Of a stretch of DNA of 64,000 nt, positions 1 through 12,000 are shown in pieces. The notes under the pieces were generated by a model. It made no database searches and was not told where the DNA came from. It saw only the letters and a program-made list of their open reading frames with translations. A program made the position numbers and the translations under genes. Source of the stretch: Zoroaster sp. YZ-2022 (lineage: Eukaryota > Echinodermata > Asteroidea > Forcipulatida > Zoroasteridae); contig CM055828.1 of assembly GCA_029582265.1 (NCBI GenBank), forward strand, positions 31,183,263 to 31,247,262. Reading direction: 5' to 3'. Position 1 is the first letter of the stretch. Each line of letters starts with the position of its first letter.

Positions 1-37
1 TCTGAATTTTGTATTTCTAGAGAGAAACTAAAACAAA

Positions 38-3000
38 ATGACATCCTCTGAGCAGCCTTGCTACACGCTAATCAACGTCAATATGGATGTGGAACCTCCA
101 AATGAAATCACTCTCAAAGCTGAAATCGGTGAGTTTGACTAAATTTATATAAACTTTTATATTTGTATTTCATCTACTTACTTTAACCCTCCTACACATA
201 GAGGCAACTGTAAACCACTAAATGTCCAATGTGTTGTACACATCCTTAACCCTCCTACACATAGAGGCCACTGTAAACCACTAAATGTCCAATGTTGTAC
301 ACATCCTTAACCCTCCTACACATAGAGGCCACTGTAAACCACTCAATGTCCAATGTGTTGTACACATCCTTAACCCTCCTACACATGGAGGCCACTGTAA
401 ACCACTGAATGTCCAATGTGTTGTACACATCCTTAACCCTCCTACACATAGAGGCCACTGTAAACCACTAAATGTCCAATGTGTTGTACACATCCTTAAC
501 CCTCCTACACATAGAGGCCACTGTAAACCACTCAATGTCCAATGTGTTGTACACATCCTTAACCCTCCTACACATAGGCCACTGTAAACCACTAAATGTC
601 CAATGTGTTGTACGCATCCTTAACCCTCCTACACATAAAGGCCACTGTAAACCACTAAATGTCCAATGTGTTGTACACATCCTTAACCCTCCTACACATA
701 GAGGCCACTGTAAACCACTAAATGTCCAATGTGTTGTACACATCCTTAACCCTCCTACACATAAAGGCCACTGTAAACCACTAAATGTCCAATGTGTTGT
801 ACACACATTGTTTGTGCATATAAGCCACACTGCCCCTTTGAAGTAATCTCCAATGTACATACATGCATACAAAGACACATGTATACCACAGTTGACCTTA
901 TTTTCAGCAGGTTATACTGTAAACAAACTCCCAATAATAAATCACCATCAGCCACTGAGACCAATATTTTCGGGCAATAAACCATACCAAGCCTCCATCA
1001 TCCATTGGGATTTTCAGCAGTTATTTTGTAAACAAAGACTCTCCATAGTAATCTACCACCAGCCACTGAGTCTGTGTCAGCACCTACTGTAATTTCTCAA
1101 GGCACTAACTTAAAGTCACCAATTTCAAGAAATAAAACACCTTTGACACCTTTGTCATTACTATTCACAATCTATATTCACAAATGCTTCAATAATTCCT
1201 GTACAACTGCACTTCTCCAATTATTCTTAAATTATGTATATAAACTCAATCGATAATCAAACAAAGATGGAAATTTAAGAATAGTTCAACTTGAACCTCA
1301 GATCTCTATACTCTGTACAACTCGGCAATAATTATTATATTAAACCACTCCACGGCTTTATATCAGTTTGGATCAATTATTCTCAACATGTGAAAACTAC
1401 CAACTCCGGTCCACCCAACCAATCTATTCTCGAATGTATAACATGTAGTAACTTCTCAAACCATATCGGTTTTACCAAATTATCAGTTCATCTATGCATA
1501 TTGCACGTCTCCAATAAATTGGTATATATCAACACCTTCAGTTCATCTCAGTTCATAACAATATTAATTTCAGTTACTCTTCTACTACATCACCCGATGC
1601 ATACCAGCCAACTATGCGGCCTTCTGACCATGTTTTTGACATAAAAGCCTCAGCTCCTTCAGTTAACGTGGCCTTGGTACAATTACCAAAAGTTACCTCA
1701 CCGTAACTCAGAACATCACTCCTCATCGGTATGTGTCGCTCATAACTCAGAACATCACTCCCTCATGTGTTCCGGCTCTGTCGACTAAACTGTCGAGCAC
1801 CTTCACGTAGCGGTCCACCATATTGGTTCTATCCCTGCACATCAACGTTAATCGTTCCCCTTGGCCATCTAAAATAATAGATTAATTATAAATACATCAT
1901 AATATCTGATTGACTACGGCCCTCCATGGACATGCCTTGAACTTGGAATATCGTTTGGTAATACGACACACTTCTTTTAACTTTACTCAATCACTTTAAG
2001 CAAATAAAACTTTTACTTCTCGTAAATAATATAGCGAAATCACAATCTTGGTAATGTTCATTTTAAATAAACAATTTGGGTAAAAAAATCTTCACGCAAA
2101 ATAATGGATTACAGTAATCCATTAAATATAGCAATTATGCAAAATAAAATGGTTCAACTTACAGTCAATCCGGACATACTGTCCATATCCGTTGCTTTCT
2201 TGCCCTGCCAAATGCCTGGTTCTCTGTTGGTGGCTAAATTTCACCCATGGTCAAAAGAAAATAGTAGCTCAGGGTCCGAGCTTCAATATAGATTTGCCGG
2301 CACAAATCTATCTTCGATGCTGCTGGTGCTATCATGAATCTCCGGTAAATCAGACAGAGTGGCTGTGGGCAGAACGACCTTCTCTGACGGTCTAGCAGGA
2401 TCTCCCTGGCCAACGCCCCCAATTCAACTATTTACCATCCTACTTTGCATAAAGCACTAACCTTTGCCTTGGCAAAATCAGTGGACTGAACATGACCAGT
2501 AGTCATATATAAAAGATATGGTAAAATGTTCCTGGCCTTACCTGGGCCAGGGTTACATAACCTAAAACACCCCATAGACCCAAGATACAGGATAAAAGAA
2601 CAAAGGAAAACCTGTACACTCCAGTAAGCCACACAAATGTCAGGCTCAGAGAAACATAAATACAGCCAGCAACTTAAAGGTACAGTAACATTTAAAATAA
2701 AGCAGAAAATTCATGACAGTCTGGAACAAAGTAATATGCCCTGCAATATGTCAATCACAAACCACTAAAACCAACAGACATATGAGGCATTATGTTACTA
2801 TGCAGTATAGCTATGAGGAGCCACTTCCTACCATAGCAATGGCTTGGAGTGGCCTGAATGGGTTGTTTCAATGTTACTATGTAGTATAGCTATGAGGAGC
2901 CACTTCCTACCATAGCAATGGCTTGGAGTGGCCTGAATGGGTTGTTTCAATGTTACTATGTAGTATAGCTATGAGGAGCCACTTCCTACCATAGCAATGG

Positions 3001-6000
3001 CTTGGAGTGGCCTGAATGGGTTGTTTCAATGTTACTATGTAGTATAGCTATGAGGAGCCACTTCCTACCATAGCAATGGCTTGGAGTGGCCTGAATGGGT
3101 TGTTTCAATGTTACTATGCAGTATAGCTATGAGGAGCCACTTCCTACCATAGCAATGGCTTGGAGTGGCCTGAATGGGTTGTTTCAATGTTACTATGTAG
3201 TATAGCTATGAGGAGCCACTTCCTACCATAGCAATGGCTTGGAGTGGCCTGAATGGGTTGTTTCAATGTTACTATGTAGTATAGCTATGAGGAGCCACTT
3301 CCTACCATAGCAATGGCTTGGAGTGGCCTGAATGGGTTGTTTCAATGTTACTATGTAGTATAGCTATGAGGAGCCACTTCCTACCATAGCAATGGCTTGG
3401 AGTGGCCTGAATGGGTTGTTTCAATGTTACTATGTAGTATAGCTATGCGGAGCCACTGCCTACCATAGCAATTGGTTGGATTGGCCTCAATGGGTTGTTT
3501 AAATGTTACTATGTAGTATAGCTTTGTGGAGCCACTGCCTACCATAGCAATGGCTTGGAGTGGCCTGAATGGGTTGTTTCAATGTTACTATGTAGTATAG
3601 CTATGAGGAGCCACTTCCTACCATAGCAATGGCTTGGAGTGGCCTGAATGGGTTGTTTCAATGTTACTATGTAGTATAGCTATGAGGAGCCACTGCCTAC
3701 CATAGCAATGGCTTGGAGTGGCCTGAATGGGTTGTTTCAATGTTACTATGTAGTATAGCTATGAGGAGCCACTGCCTCACCATAGCAATGGCTTGGAGTG
3801 GCCTGAATCCGTTGTTTCAATGTTACTATGTAGTATAGTTATGAGGAGCCACTGCCTACCATAGCAATGGCTTGGAGTGGCCTGAATGGGTTGTTTCAAT
3901 GTTACTATGTAGTATAGCTATGAGGAGCCACTTCCTACCATAGCAATGGCTTGGAGTGGCCTGAATGGGTTGTTTCAATGTTACTAGGTAGTATAGCTAT
4001 GAGGAGCCACTTCCTACCATAGCAATGGCTTGGAGTGGCCTGAATGGGTTGTTTCAATGTTAGTAGGTAGTATAGCTATGAGGAGCCACTGCCTACCATA
4101 TCAATGGCTTGGAGTGGCCTCAATGGGTTGTTTCAATGTTACTATGTAGTATAGCTATGAGGAGCCACTGCCTACCATATCAATGGCTTGGAGTGGCCTG
4201 AATGGGTTGTTTCAATGTTACTATGTAGTATAGCTATGAGGAGCCACTGCCTACCATATCAATGGCTTGGAGTGGCCTCAATGGGTTGTTTCAATGTTAC
4301 TATGTAGTATAGCTATGAGGAGCCACTGCCTACCATAGCAATGGCTTGGAGTGGCCTGAATGGGTTGTTTCAATGTTACTATGTAGTATAGCTATGAGGA
4401 GCCACTGCCTACCATATCAATGGCTTGGAGTGGCCTGAATGGGTTGTTTCAATGTTACTATGTAGTATAGCTATGAGGAGCCACTGCCTACCATAGCAAT
4501 GGCTTGGAGTGGCCTGAATGGGTTGTTTCAAAAATTTCACTGATTGTAGGAGGGTTAAACTTAAAATAGTCAACAGTCAAAATTTGTGATTGACATTCCA
4601 TTCGAACATTATCTTCAAAAATATTGCTTTAACCCCTTCAATTACTGGCTTGACACCCTATTCAATCCATCTATCAGCAAGAACAAACTATCTTTTGTTC
4701 TCTGTTCACTTCAACAAGATCCAGCAAAAATTTTACATTTGTTGCATTCAGTATGGTTAGGGGTTCATGTAGGGCTGTGCCGGGTATCCGGATACCCGAC
4801 CGAAATGGTCATTACCCGGTTCTATTTTTCGGTTTCAATTACCCGTAAACGACTTTTTAAAACTCGGACATAACATTTGAGCGGTGCGAACAGAAATCTG
4901 TGACTCTTGAACAATGTAATGTTTACACTTTAATAATAATAATAATAATGTATAGATTTATATAGCGCACGTATCCACCAACTAAGTGGCGCTCAAGGCG
5001 CATTATATTATTATCCCTGCTCATAAGGCTCATAAGGCTCATAAATCATTCCTGAAACCATCTCAGCTCCCTGGGGAGTATACAGCTCAATTGCTGCCAT
5101 TTCTAGCGCATATAGAGCAAACCATCTCTGCCTTCACAGGTACCCATTTAACCCCTGGGTGGAGAGAAGCAATTATGGTTAAGTGTCTTGCTCAAGGACA
5201 CAGGTGTCACGGCCGGGGCTCGAACCCACACTCTGCTGCTGGCAACACCAGAACTTGAGTTCAGTGCGCTAGACCGCACGACAATCCACTTTACGTGCAT
5301 TATACAACACGGGACCTACGGCTTTACGTCCCATCCGCAGAGATGCCAACATACACGATTTGGGCGTAGCAAATACGATTTTGAGCCGTGAATACGACTC
5401 TACGATAATACTTCATTGAAATACGCTAAACAAGCCGCCCCAGTATAATTGTATATAGTTACAATACAAGCAAACAATGAATGAACTATTAAGTGGAAAT
5501 AAAAATGATGAAAAATAATTTTAAAAATGAAAAAACAAAACAACAACCTTTTAAATATAAACCGCAGTGGTGGTAAAAAGCGACGATAGCGGGATTAGCG
5601 GCGAATTCACACGATTATGTACGTATCACACACACAAGCGCGAGCACGCTGGATTCGACTGCCTACCTACCACATGTACCCTGCCTGTAAATCTGTACAT
5701 TATTTGCAAGATCGTACCCATTGATATATAGTACATGATGGGGAATAATGAGCATACCCGTGGGGAATGAGGTTGTCTGTGAGGTAGCTTGTGTGTACAC
5801 GTGTACATATGCGCGCATAATTGTGCTCGCGCACGTGCATTACCTTTTAATTTCTCGAAGCTTCTTTGCAAGTGCGACTTCAGTGTCAGGCATGCAGGCG
5901 CTGCCTTACTGCGAATTCTGCGCCACGGCGCATAGAATCACACGCTTTTATGGCGCCGTGGCGCAGAATTCTGTGGTAAGCAGCGCCATGAAATTGGGCC

Positions 6001-9000
6001 CAGGTGAGCTAGGGCTAGGCCTAGCTAAGGCTGTCAATTTGTTATTTGCCTTCGAGACCCCAAGAAAGAGAACAGTTAGTATTATAATCAAAATTTCTAA
6101 CGTGATTGATGCATGGATTACTAATTCGGAAGATCATTATTGTGAGCTTTTTAAGATAAGATACGTCTAGCATTGTTATAATTTCATAATTTTTCTATTG
6201 AGTATTTTCCTCCAATTTACTCTGCCCCCGGTCCCACTATACCGCCAGCGGGGTTCACACCGAGTGCGGCGCTGACATTGCCCAAAATCCGGACATGCAT
6301 TTTTTAGCTTTAGATTTTTGCGATTTTTTTTTCAATAGATGCTACTCTTTTTTGGAATTCAATGTTGGCATCTCTGCATCCGAAGGACGAAGCAATTATG
6401 GTTAAGTACCTTGCTCAAGGACACAAGTGTCACGACCGGGGCTCGAACCCACACCCTGCTGCTGGCAACACCAGAACTTGAGTTCGGTGCGCTAGACCGC
6501 TCGGCCACGACACTCCAATTATCTTTAAATTCAAGAGATTGCACTCCAATAAAGAAAAGATTGATTTAAGTATGGCATCCTCTGTATTATAAAAGTCAAT
6601 TTGTTACCATTTACAGTGCATGTATTTGTGCACCACCAGAGGCATGTTTTCAACAAATATGAAAACGGGTATCCGAAGTTTCCTGATTTCGGGTATCCGG
6701 TTCCAAAAATATCCAAAAACGTACAGCCCTAGGTTCATGACTCATTGTCAGTCGTAATCTGCTAAAAATATATATATGCTAACAATAGATTTCCCTTAAT
6801 GACAATGAGCATTATTCCAACTGACATGGCACAATGTTGAGGGTTTGTGAATTCATGCCCGTGCAGTGCTTCTTTAACCACAGAACGGATGATTTTTCTC
6901 CTCAGAAAATGGTGACACCAAATCCAGGACAGAAGCCCTGAAGAAGTTGATCTACATGATACTGAACGGAGAGAAGATGCCCAGCCTGCTGATGTCTGTC
7001 ATCCGCTTTCTGCTTCCTTTGCAGGTATGATGGAGGTGTCTCATGTAATCCCCTCCCAACTACCCTATTATACTCCCCCTCCCCCAAACCAACCCAAATA
7101 ATAGCTCAATGGGTAGAGCACCTGCTATTTTTTTGTATGTAACAGCTTCACCCATTAACCCTAACCCCCTAGCTATTTTGGCTAAGAACCTTCCAGAATC
7201 TGCCAAAATCCAACACCATGCACAAACACTACCACCCAAATGTTGGACTTATCTAGAATTGGGACACCCCTAGCTATTTTGGGTAAGAACCTTCCTGAAT
7301 CTGCCAAAATCCAACACCATGCACAAACACTACCACCCAACTGTTGGACTTAACTGGAATTGGGACACCCTTAGCTATTTTGGGTAAGAACCTTTCTGAA
7401 TCTGCCAAAATCCAACACCATGCACAAACACTGCCACCCAACTGTTGGACTTAGCTGGAATTGCCACACCCGGCCCCATGCAATGTATCCCTGTCATGGC
7501 AGTACAGTACCGAGTCCGTCAAAACTCCTTTCTGGATTTAGATTCCTCAAACTGAAGATCAACATCTGGCTTGGGGGTCAACTCGGCCTTTCATCCTATC
7601 AGGTCTCAGTCAAATTAAGAATCCTTCCAATCCACTGGCAAGTAGTTTGCAGGATTTACAACACATACACAAAACAAGTACATGTTCTATAAATTGTTAT
7701 ATACATGTACACAAAAGCAAACCAATCAAGTTCCTACTTTGTAGCTATAAATGCACAAGTTACTTAGCCTATCCAATTAATGAATATTCATCTCCACTCT
7801 ACCTATATTTGACCGTCTACTATTCCATGAACTCTTTCTTTGTTGTAGGACCACACCATCAAGAAGCTTCTCCTTATCTTCTGGGAGATCGTCCCCAAGA
7901 CGCACCCCGACGGCAAACTCCTCCAGGAGATGATCCTGGTGTGCGACGCCTACAGGAAGGACCTGCAGCACCCCAACGAGTTCATCCGCGGCTCCACCCT
8001 CCGCTTCCTCTGCAAGCTGAAGGAGCCAGAGCTTCTTGAGCCGCTTATGCCGGCGATTCGTCTGTGCCTTGAGCACCGCCACAGCTACGTCCGACGGAAT
8101 GCGGTCATGGCCATCTTCACTATTTACAAGTAAGATCACATGCACAATTGACACGGTTAATTACATGTATAAATGGCAATTGAAGAACCATTCTTGATGT
8201 CAACAAATTTCACTGACTCATAACATTTAGTCCTTTCCCTGTTTTTGAGTGACTTTATTTTACCATTTCTCTGAAATTTATGGTTATTCCTACTTTTTAT
8301 GAAATTTGAGTGTGTATTTTCCTTGCTTCATTTAGATATCATATATATACATGTACATGAAGGAGACATTGTTAAGGTTTTCCCCATCAATTGATCATCC
8401 ATTAAATTATGCAAATCCGTAACTCAGAAAAACTAATAACACAGATCTCAGAGAAATATACGCACTTATCAATTTCTTGTGTCTGAAATTGAAAAAGGTG
8501 AAAAATATTTGACAATTTCATGAAAGAGCTTAACTTTTTTTTATTATTTTCCTATTTGTATCCTCGTTAAAAACAAATCAGTCCTACTTTGTAAAGTGGA
8601 TCTTCCAAACATCCTGCGACACTGGAAATTTATATTCCTTGTTTCCCTACCTTCACTTCAGGAATTTTGACTTCCTGATCCCGGATGCACCGGAGCTGAT
8701 CCACACATTCCTTGAGCAGGAACAGGATGCCTCCTGCAAGCGCAACGCCTTCATGATGCTGATCCACGTGGATCAGGACCGCGCCCTGGACTACCTCAGC
8801 ACCTGCATCGATCAGATTCACTCCTTTGGGGATATCCTGCAGCTGGTGATCGTTGAGCTGGTGTACAAGGTGGGTGTGGTCGGCATGGGTGTGGTCAGTA
8901 TGGGTGGGTGTTGGGTATGGATGGGTGGGTTTGGACAGGTGTGGATCAGATTCACTCCTTTGGGGATATCCTGCAGCTGGTGATCGTTGAGCTGGTGTAC

Positions 9001-12000
9001 AAGGTGGGTGTGGTCGGCATGGGTGTGGTCAGTATGGGTGTGGTCAGTATGGGTGGGTGTTGGGTATGGATGGGTTTGGACAGGTGTGGATCAGATTCAC
9101 TCCTTTGGGGATATCCTGCAGCTGGTGATCATTGAGCTGGTGTACAAGGTGGGTGTGGTCGGCATGGGTGGGGTCAGTATGGGTAGGGTTGGGTATGGAT
9201 GGGTTTGGACAGGTGTGGATCAGATTCACTCCTTTGGGGATATCCTGCAGCTGGTGATCGTTGAGCTGGTGTACAAGGTGGGTGGGGTTGGTATGGGTGT
9301 GGTATGTATGGGTGTGGTATGTATGGGTGTGGTATGTATGGGTGTGGTATGTATGGGTGTGGTATGTATGGGTGGGGTCAGTATGGGTGGGGATTGGGTA
9401 TGGATGGTTTGGACAGGTGTGGATCAGATTCACTCCTTTGGGATATCCTGCAGCAGATGTAAGGTGGGTGTGGTCAGTGTGGGTGGGGACGGGTCTTGAC
9501 TGGTGTGGATCATATTCACTTAGTAGAGAATTGACCATCTAAATACATCACTCACCAACTGCTCTGTCTAGCTGGGCATGAAGGTCCAAGCAATCATATT
9601 GCAGGCCTCAACCTTAAGGATTGAGAGGGCACCAGCCACTTTGGCATTGGCTGCATCAAATTTTCAAGGCCAACCAAAGGGGGCATTACGGCCAACTCGG
9701 AGGGGCACCACAGTAATGGCCACGGTGGCCACGGTTAAGATCAAGGCCTGAGATTAAAAAGTCAACTTTGGCGGGTTTTAATTGCGATGTGCCTGAGATA
9801 TAAACTCAATGAATGATCACATAAACACATCTCATTTCTTATAGGTCTGCCACGCCAATCCCTCAGAGAGGGCCCGGTTTATCCGATGCATCTATAACCT
9901 TCTGCAGTCATCTAGCCCTGCAGTACGCTATGAGGCAGCGGGTACCCTCGTGACACTGTCTAGTGCCCCTACAGCTATCAAGGTACGTTGGCTCAGTTGG
10001 TAGAATGCTGTAAGTGTTTATCCAGATTAATGACTCGATCTTGAGTCATTCAGGCATATTCTTGGCGTCTCAATTTACCCATATATTTTGTTCAGATTCT
10101 ATTTGGAGAATAAAATGTGCTAATCACATGTGTGAGTTACTTGACACAATGATTCTCACTCCACAGGGGTCCAATTTCAGCTCGATTCAGAACATAAGCC
10201 TTAGAATATGCTGTATTATCTCATATCCCGCTGTAACATATGAAGGTAATGTCGTAGGTTGTTTTTAGCAATGATTAACAACCTTTGTTATCTACCTACA
10301 GGCAGCCGCATCTTGCTACATTGATCTGATCATCAAAGAAAGCGACAACAATGTCAAACTCATCGTATTGGATCGCCTCATTGCCCTCAAGGAAGACCCC
10401 GCCCACGAAAAAGTCCTTCAGGTAATTATCTTAACGGAGAGAAGGAGTAGTCATTTAATTATGTCTTAAACAAGGGTCTTAAACAAGGGTCTTAAACAAG
10501 GGTCTTAAACAAGGGTCTTAAACAAGGATCTTAAACAAGGGTCCAATTTCATTGAGTTGCTAAGCAGAGAATTTTGGTAAGCAAATTATTGACCCTGCTT
10601 TCTTTGATCACAGGATCTTGTGATGGACATTCTCCGTGTCCTCTCGGCGTCTGATCTGGAGGTACGTCGTAAAACCTTGGACCTGACCATGGACCTGGTG
10701 TCGTCTAGGAACGTTGAAGAGGTACGTGAAAACATGTTCCCATATTGCAAATCGCACAGTAGATTGCTTTTCAACTATTTGTTTACATTGCAAGGAAAAT
10801 AATTTTGAAGCAAATTCCATTTCTCTTTTGGTTCTGTGTCTGTCTGTTCATTTTATTCTGGAAATCTTTTAAATCTGTGCAATCATAAAAAAATAAATCG
10901 AATTTTTAGGTCTTGAAAGTCATTTCTGTGTGCTTTATAAAATGTCATTGTAAATAAAAAAGAGGTAAAAAAGAGATATGTAAAAATGCCAGTTGTAGTC
11001 AAATTGATAAACTTTGAAAAAGATCTTGCTGGGACGAAACTTAATGCCCCTAAAAAACATTTTTGGTAAACTATAGGTCTTCTAATTGTTATCCTTCACC
11101 GACGTATTCATTAAGCACTCTTGACCCCAGAGTCACCTGTTGTCAGCAGACACTTAAAAAAAAGGACTGAGTTGACAATGACTTACACATACATCGGTGA
11201 AAGCCTAAAAACAAATCAACTCTAGAGAGTACTTATCTCAGACATAGTCATTGGATATCGAGCCTGGATAGGCGGCAAGGCCACTTGTCTTGAGTAAAGG
11301 GCTTTTCTGCATGCAAACAACACACTAATCCTCCAGCATCCAGTTTTAGCAGTCTACTTAAGCAGCAGCGTCTCCCAGAGTCCGGCATTCTCCTGAAGAC
11401 GAGCAGAGCATACTGATCGAAACGTCGAGTTGTAACCACCAGTTCTTTTCAGAACTAATTACTACTCAAAAGAGAATTTGTTCACGTGGTGTCACTGCAA
11501 ACAGTCTTTACTGCATATCTTACTTGAAGGGCACTCCTATTAGAAAACCAAAATGTCTACGGGAACATGTCAATGGGCACCATGGCCAAGACCAGGCCGC
11601 AGTTTCATAGAGCTGCTAAGCTTAGCATTTTTAGCTTACTGTACGTTTTTCATTTCATAGCGCTGCTAACCGTTAAGCATAGAGAAAGGCACGCTAACTT
11701 GTCGGCCGTTAATGCTAGCCAATGAGTGACGCAACAATACAAATCCATGGTGAACGCACGCGCCACGGTGAATTTTCTTACTAAACCCATAAAATACGCA
11801 TATGCGTAAGCACATTTTTCTGCCATAGTTAGCACGAAAAATTGGGATACGAGTATAAAGTATTCACTAACTACCTGTAACTATTTTTTCAGATGGTTCT
11901 TGTGATGAAGAAAGAAATAAGCAAGACGCACAATGTCGGTGAACATGAAGACACCGGCAAGTACCGACAGCTCCTTGTCCGTACCCTCCACTCATGCAGC

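Larger units (their letters stand above)
187..4554. mobile_element. Possible 4.4-kb TTAA element holding both satellite arrays
   Basis: TTAA then CCCTCCTAC lies at 183-195, and its inverse GTAGGAGGG then TTAA lies at 4546-4558. The same termini bound smaller elements at 19539, 37381 and 37980. The two ends could belong to one expanded element or be unrelated end fragments, since the first array itself repeats the terminal motif. Confidence 0.4.
4770..6731. mobile_element. Non-autonomous hAT-type element with 8-bp target duplication
   Basis: The ends are TAGGGCTGTGCC and the inverted GTACAGCCCTA, each continuing into a GGGTATCCGG stretch. The exact 8-bp direct repeat GGTTCATG flanks the element (4762-4769 and 6732-6739). 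The TIR form and 8-bp duplication are hAT hallmarks. No transposase is present: the interior is filled by two SINE copies and a strong hairpin. It sits in COPB1 intron 1. Confidence 0.85.

Noticed and set aside
255..878. Long overlapping reading frames on both strands
   Set aside because: Products of a stop-free 63-bp repeat; the period is a multiple of three and the frames mirror the unit count.
1291..1644. 117-codon frame in COPB1 intron 1
   Set aside because: No recognisable domain, AT-rich composition and no supporting splice sites.
2792..4530. CRISPR-like periodicity
   Set aside because: Units are contiguous with no unique spacers, and the DNA is eukaryotic with spliced genes.
5748..6170. 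140-codon frame across the GC-rich hairpin
   Set aside because: Spans the inverted repeat of a MITE-like structure; unlikely to be coding.
6429..6512. tRNA-Leu(CAA) gene
   Set aside because: The same head occurs joined to a shared SINE body at three places, so it is a retroposon head.
9044..9538. - strand frame rich in [11 protein letters not shown]
   Set aside because: Translation of the G-rich spacer repeat beside COPB1 exon 4.
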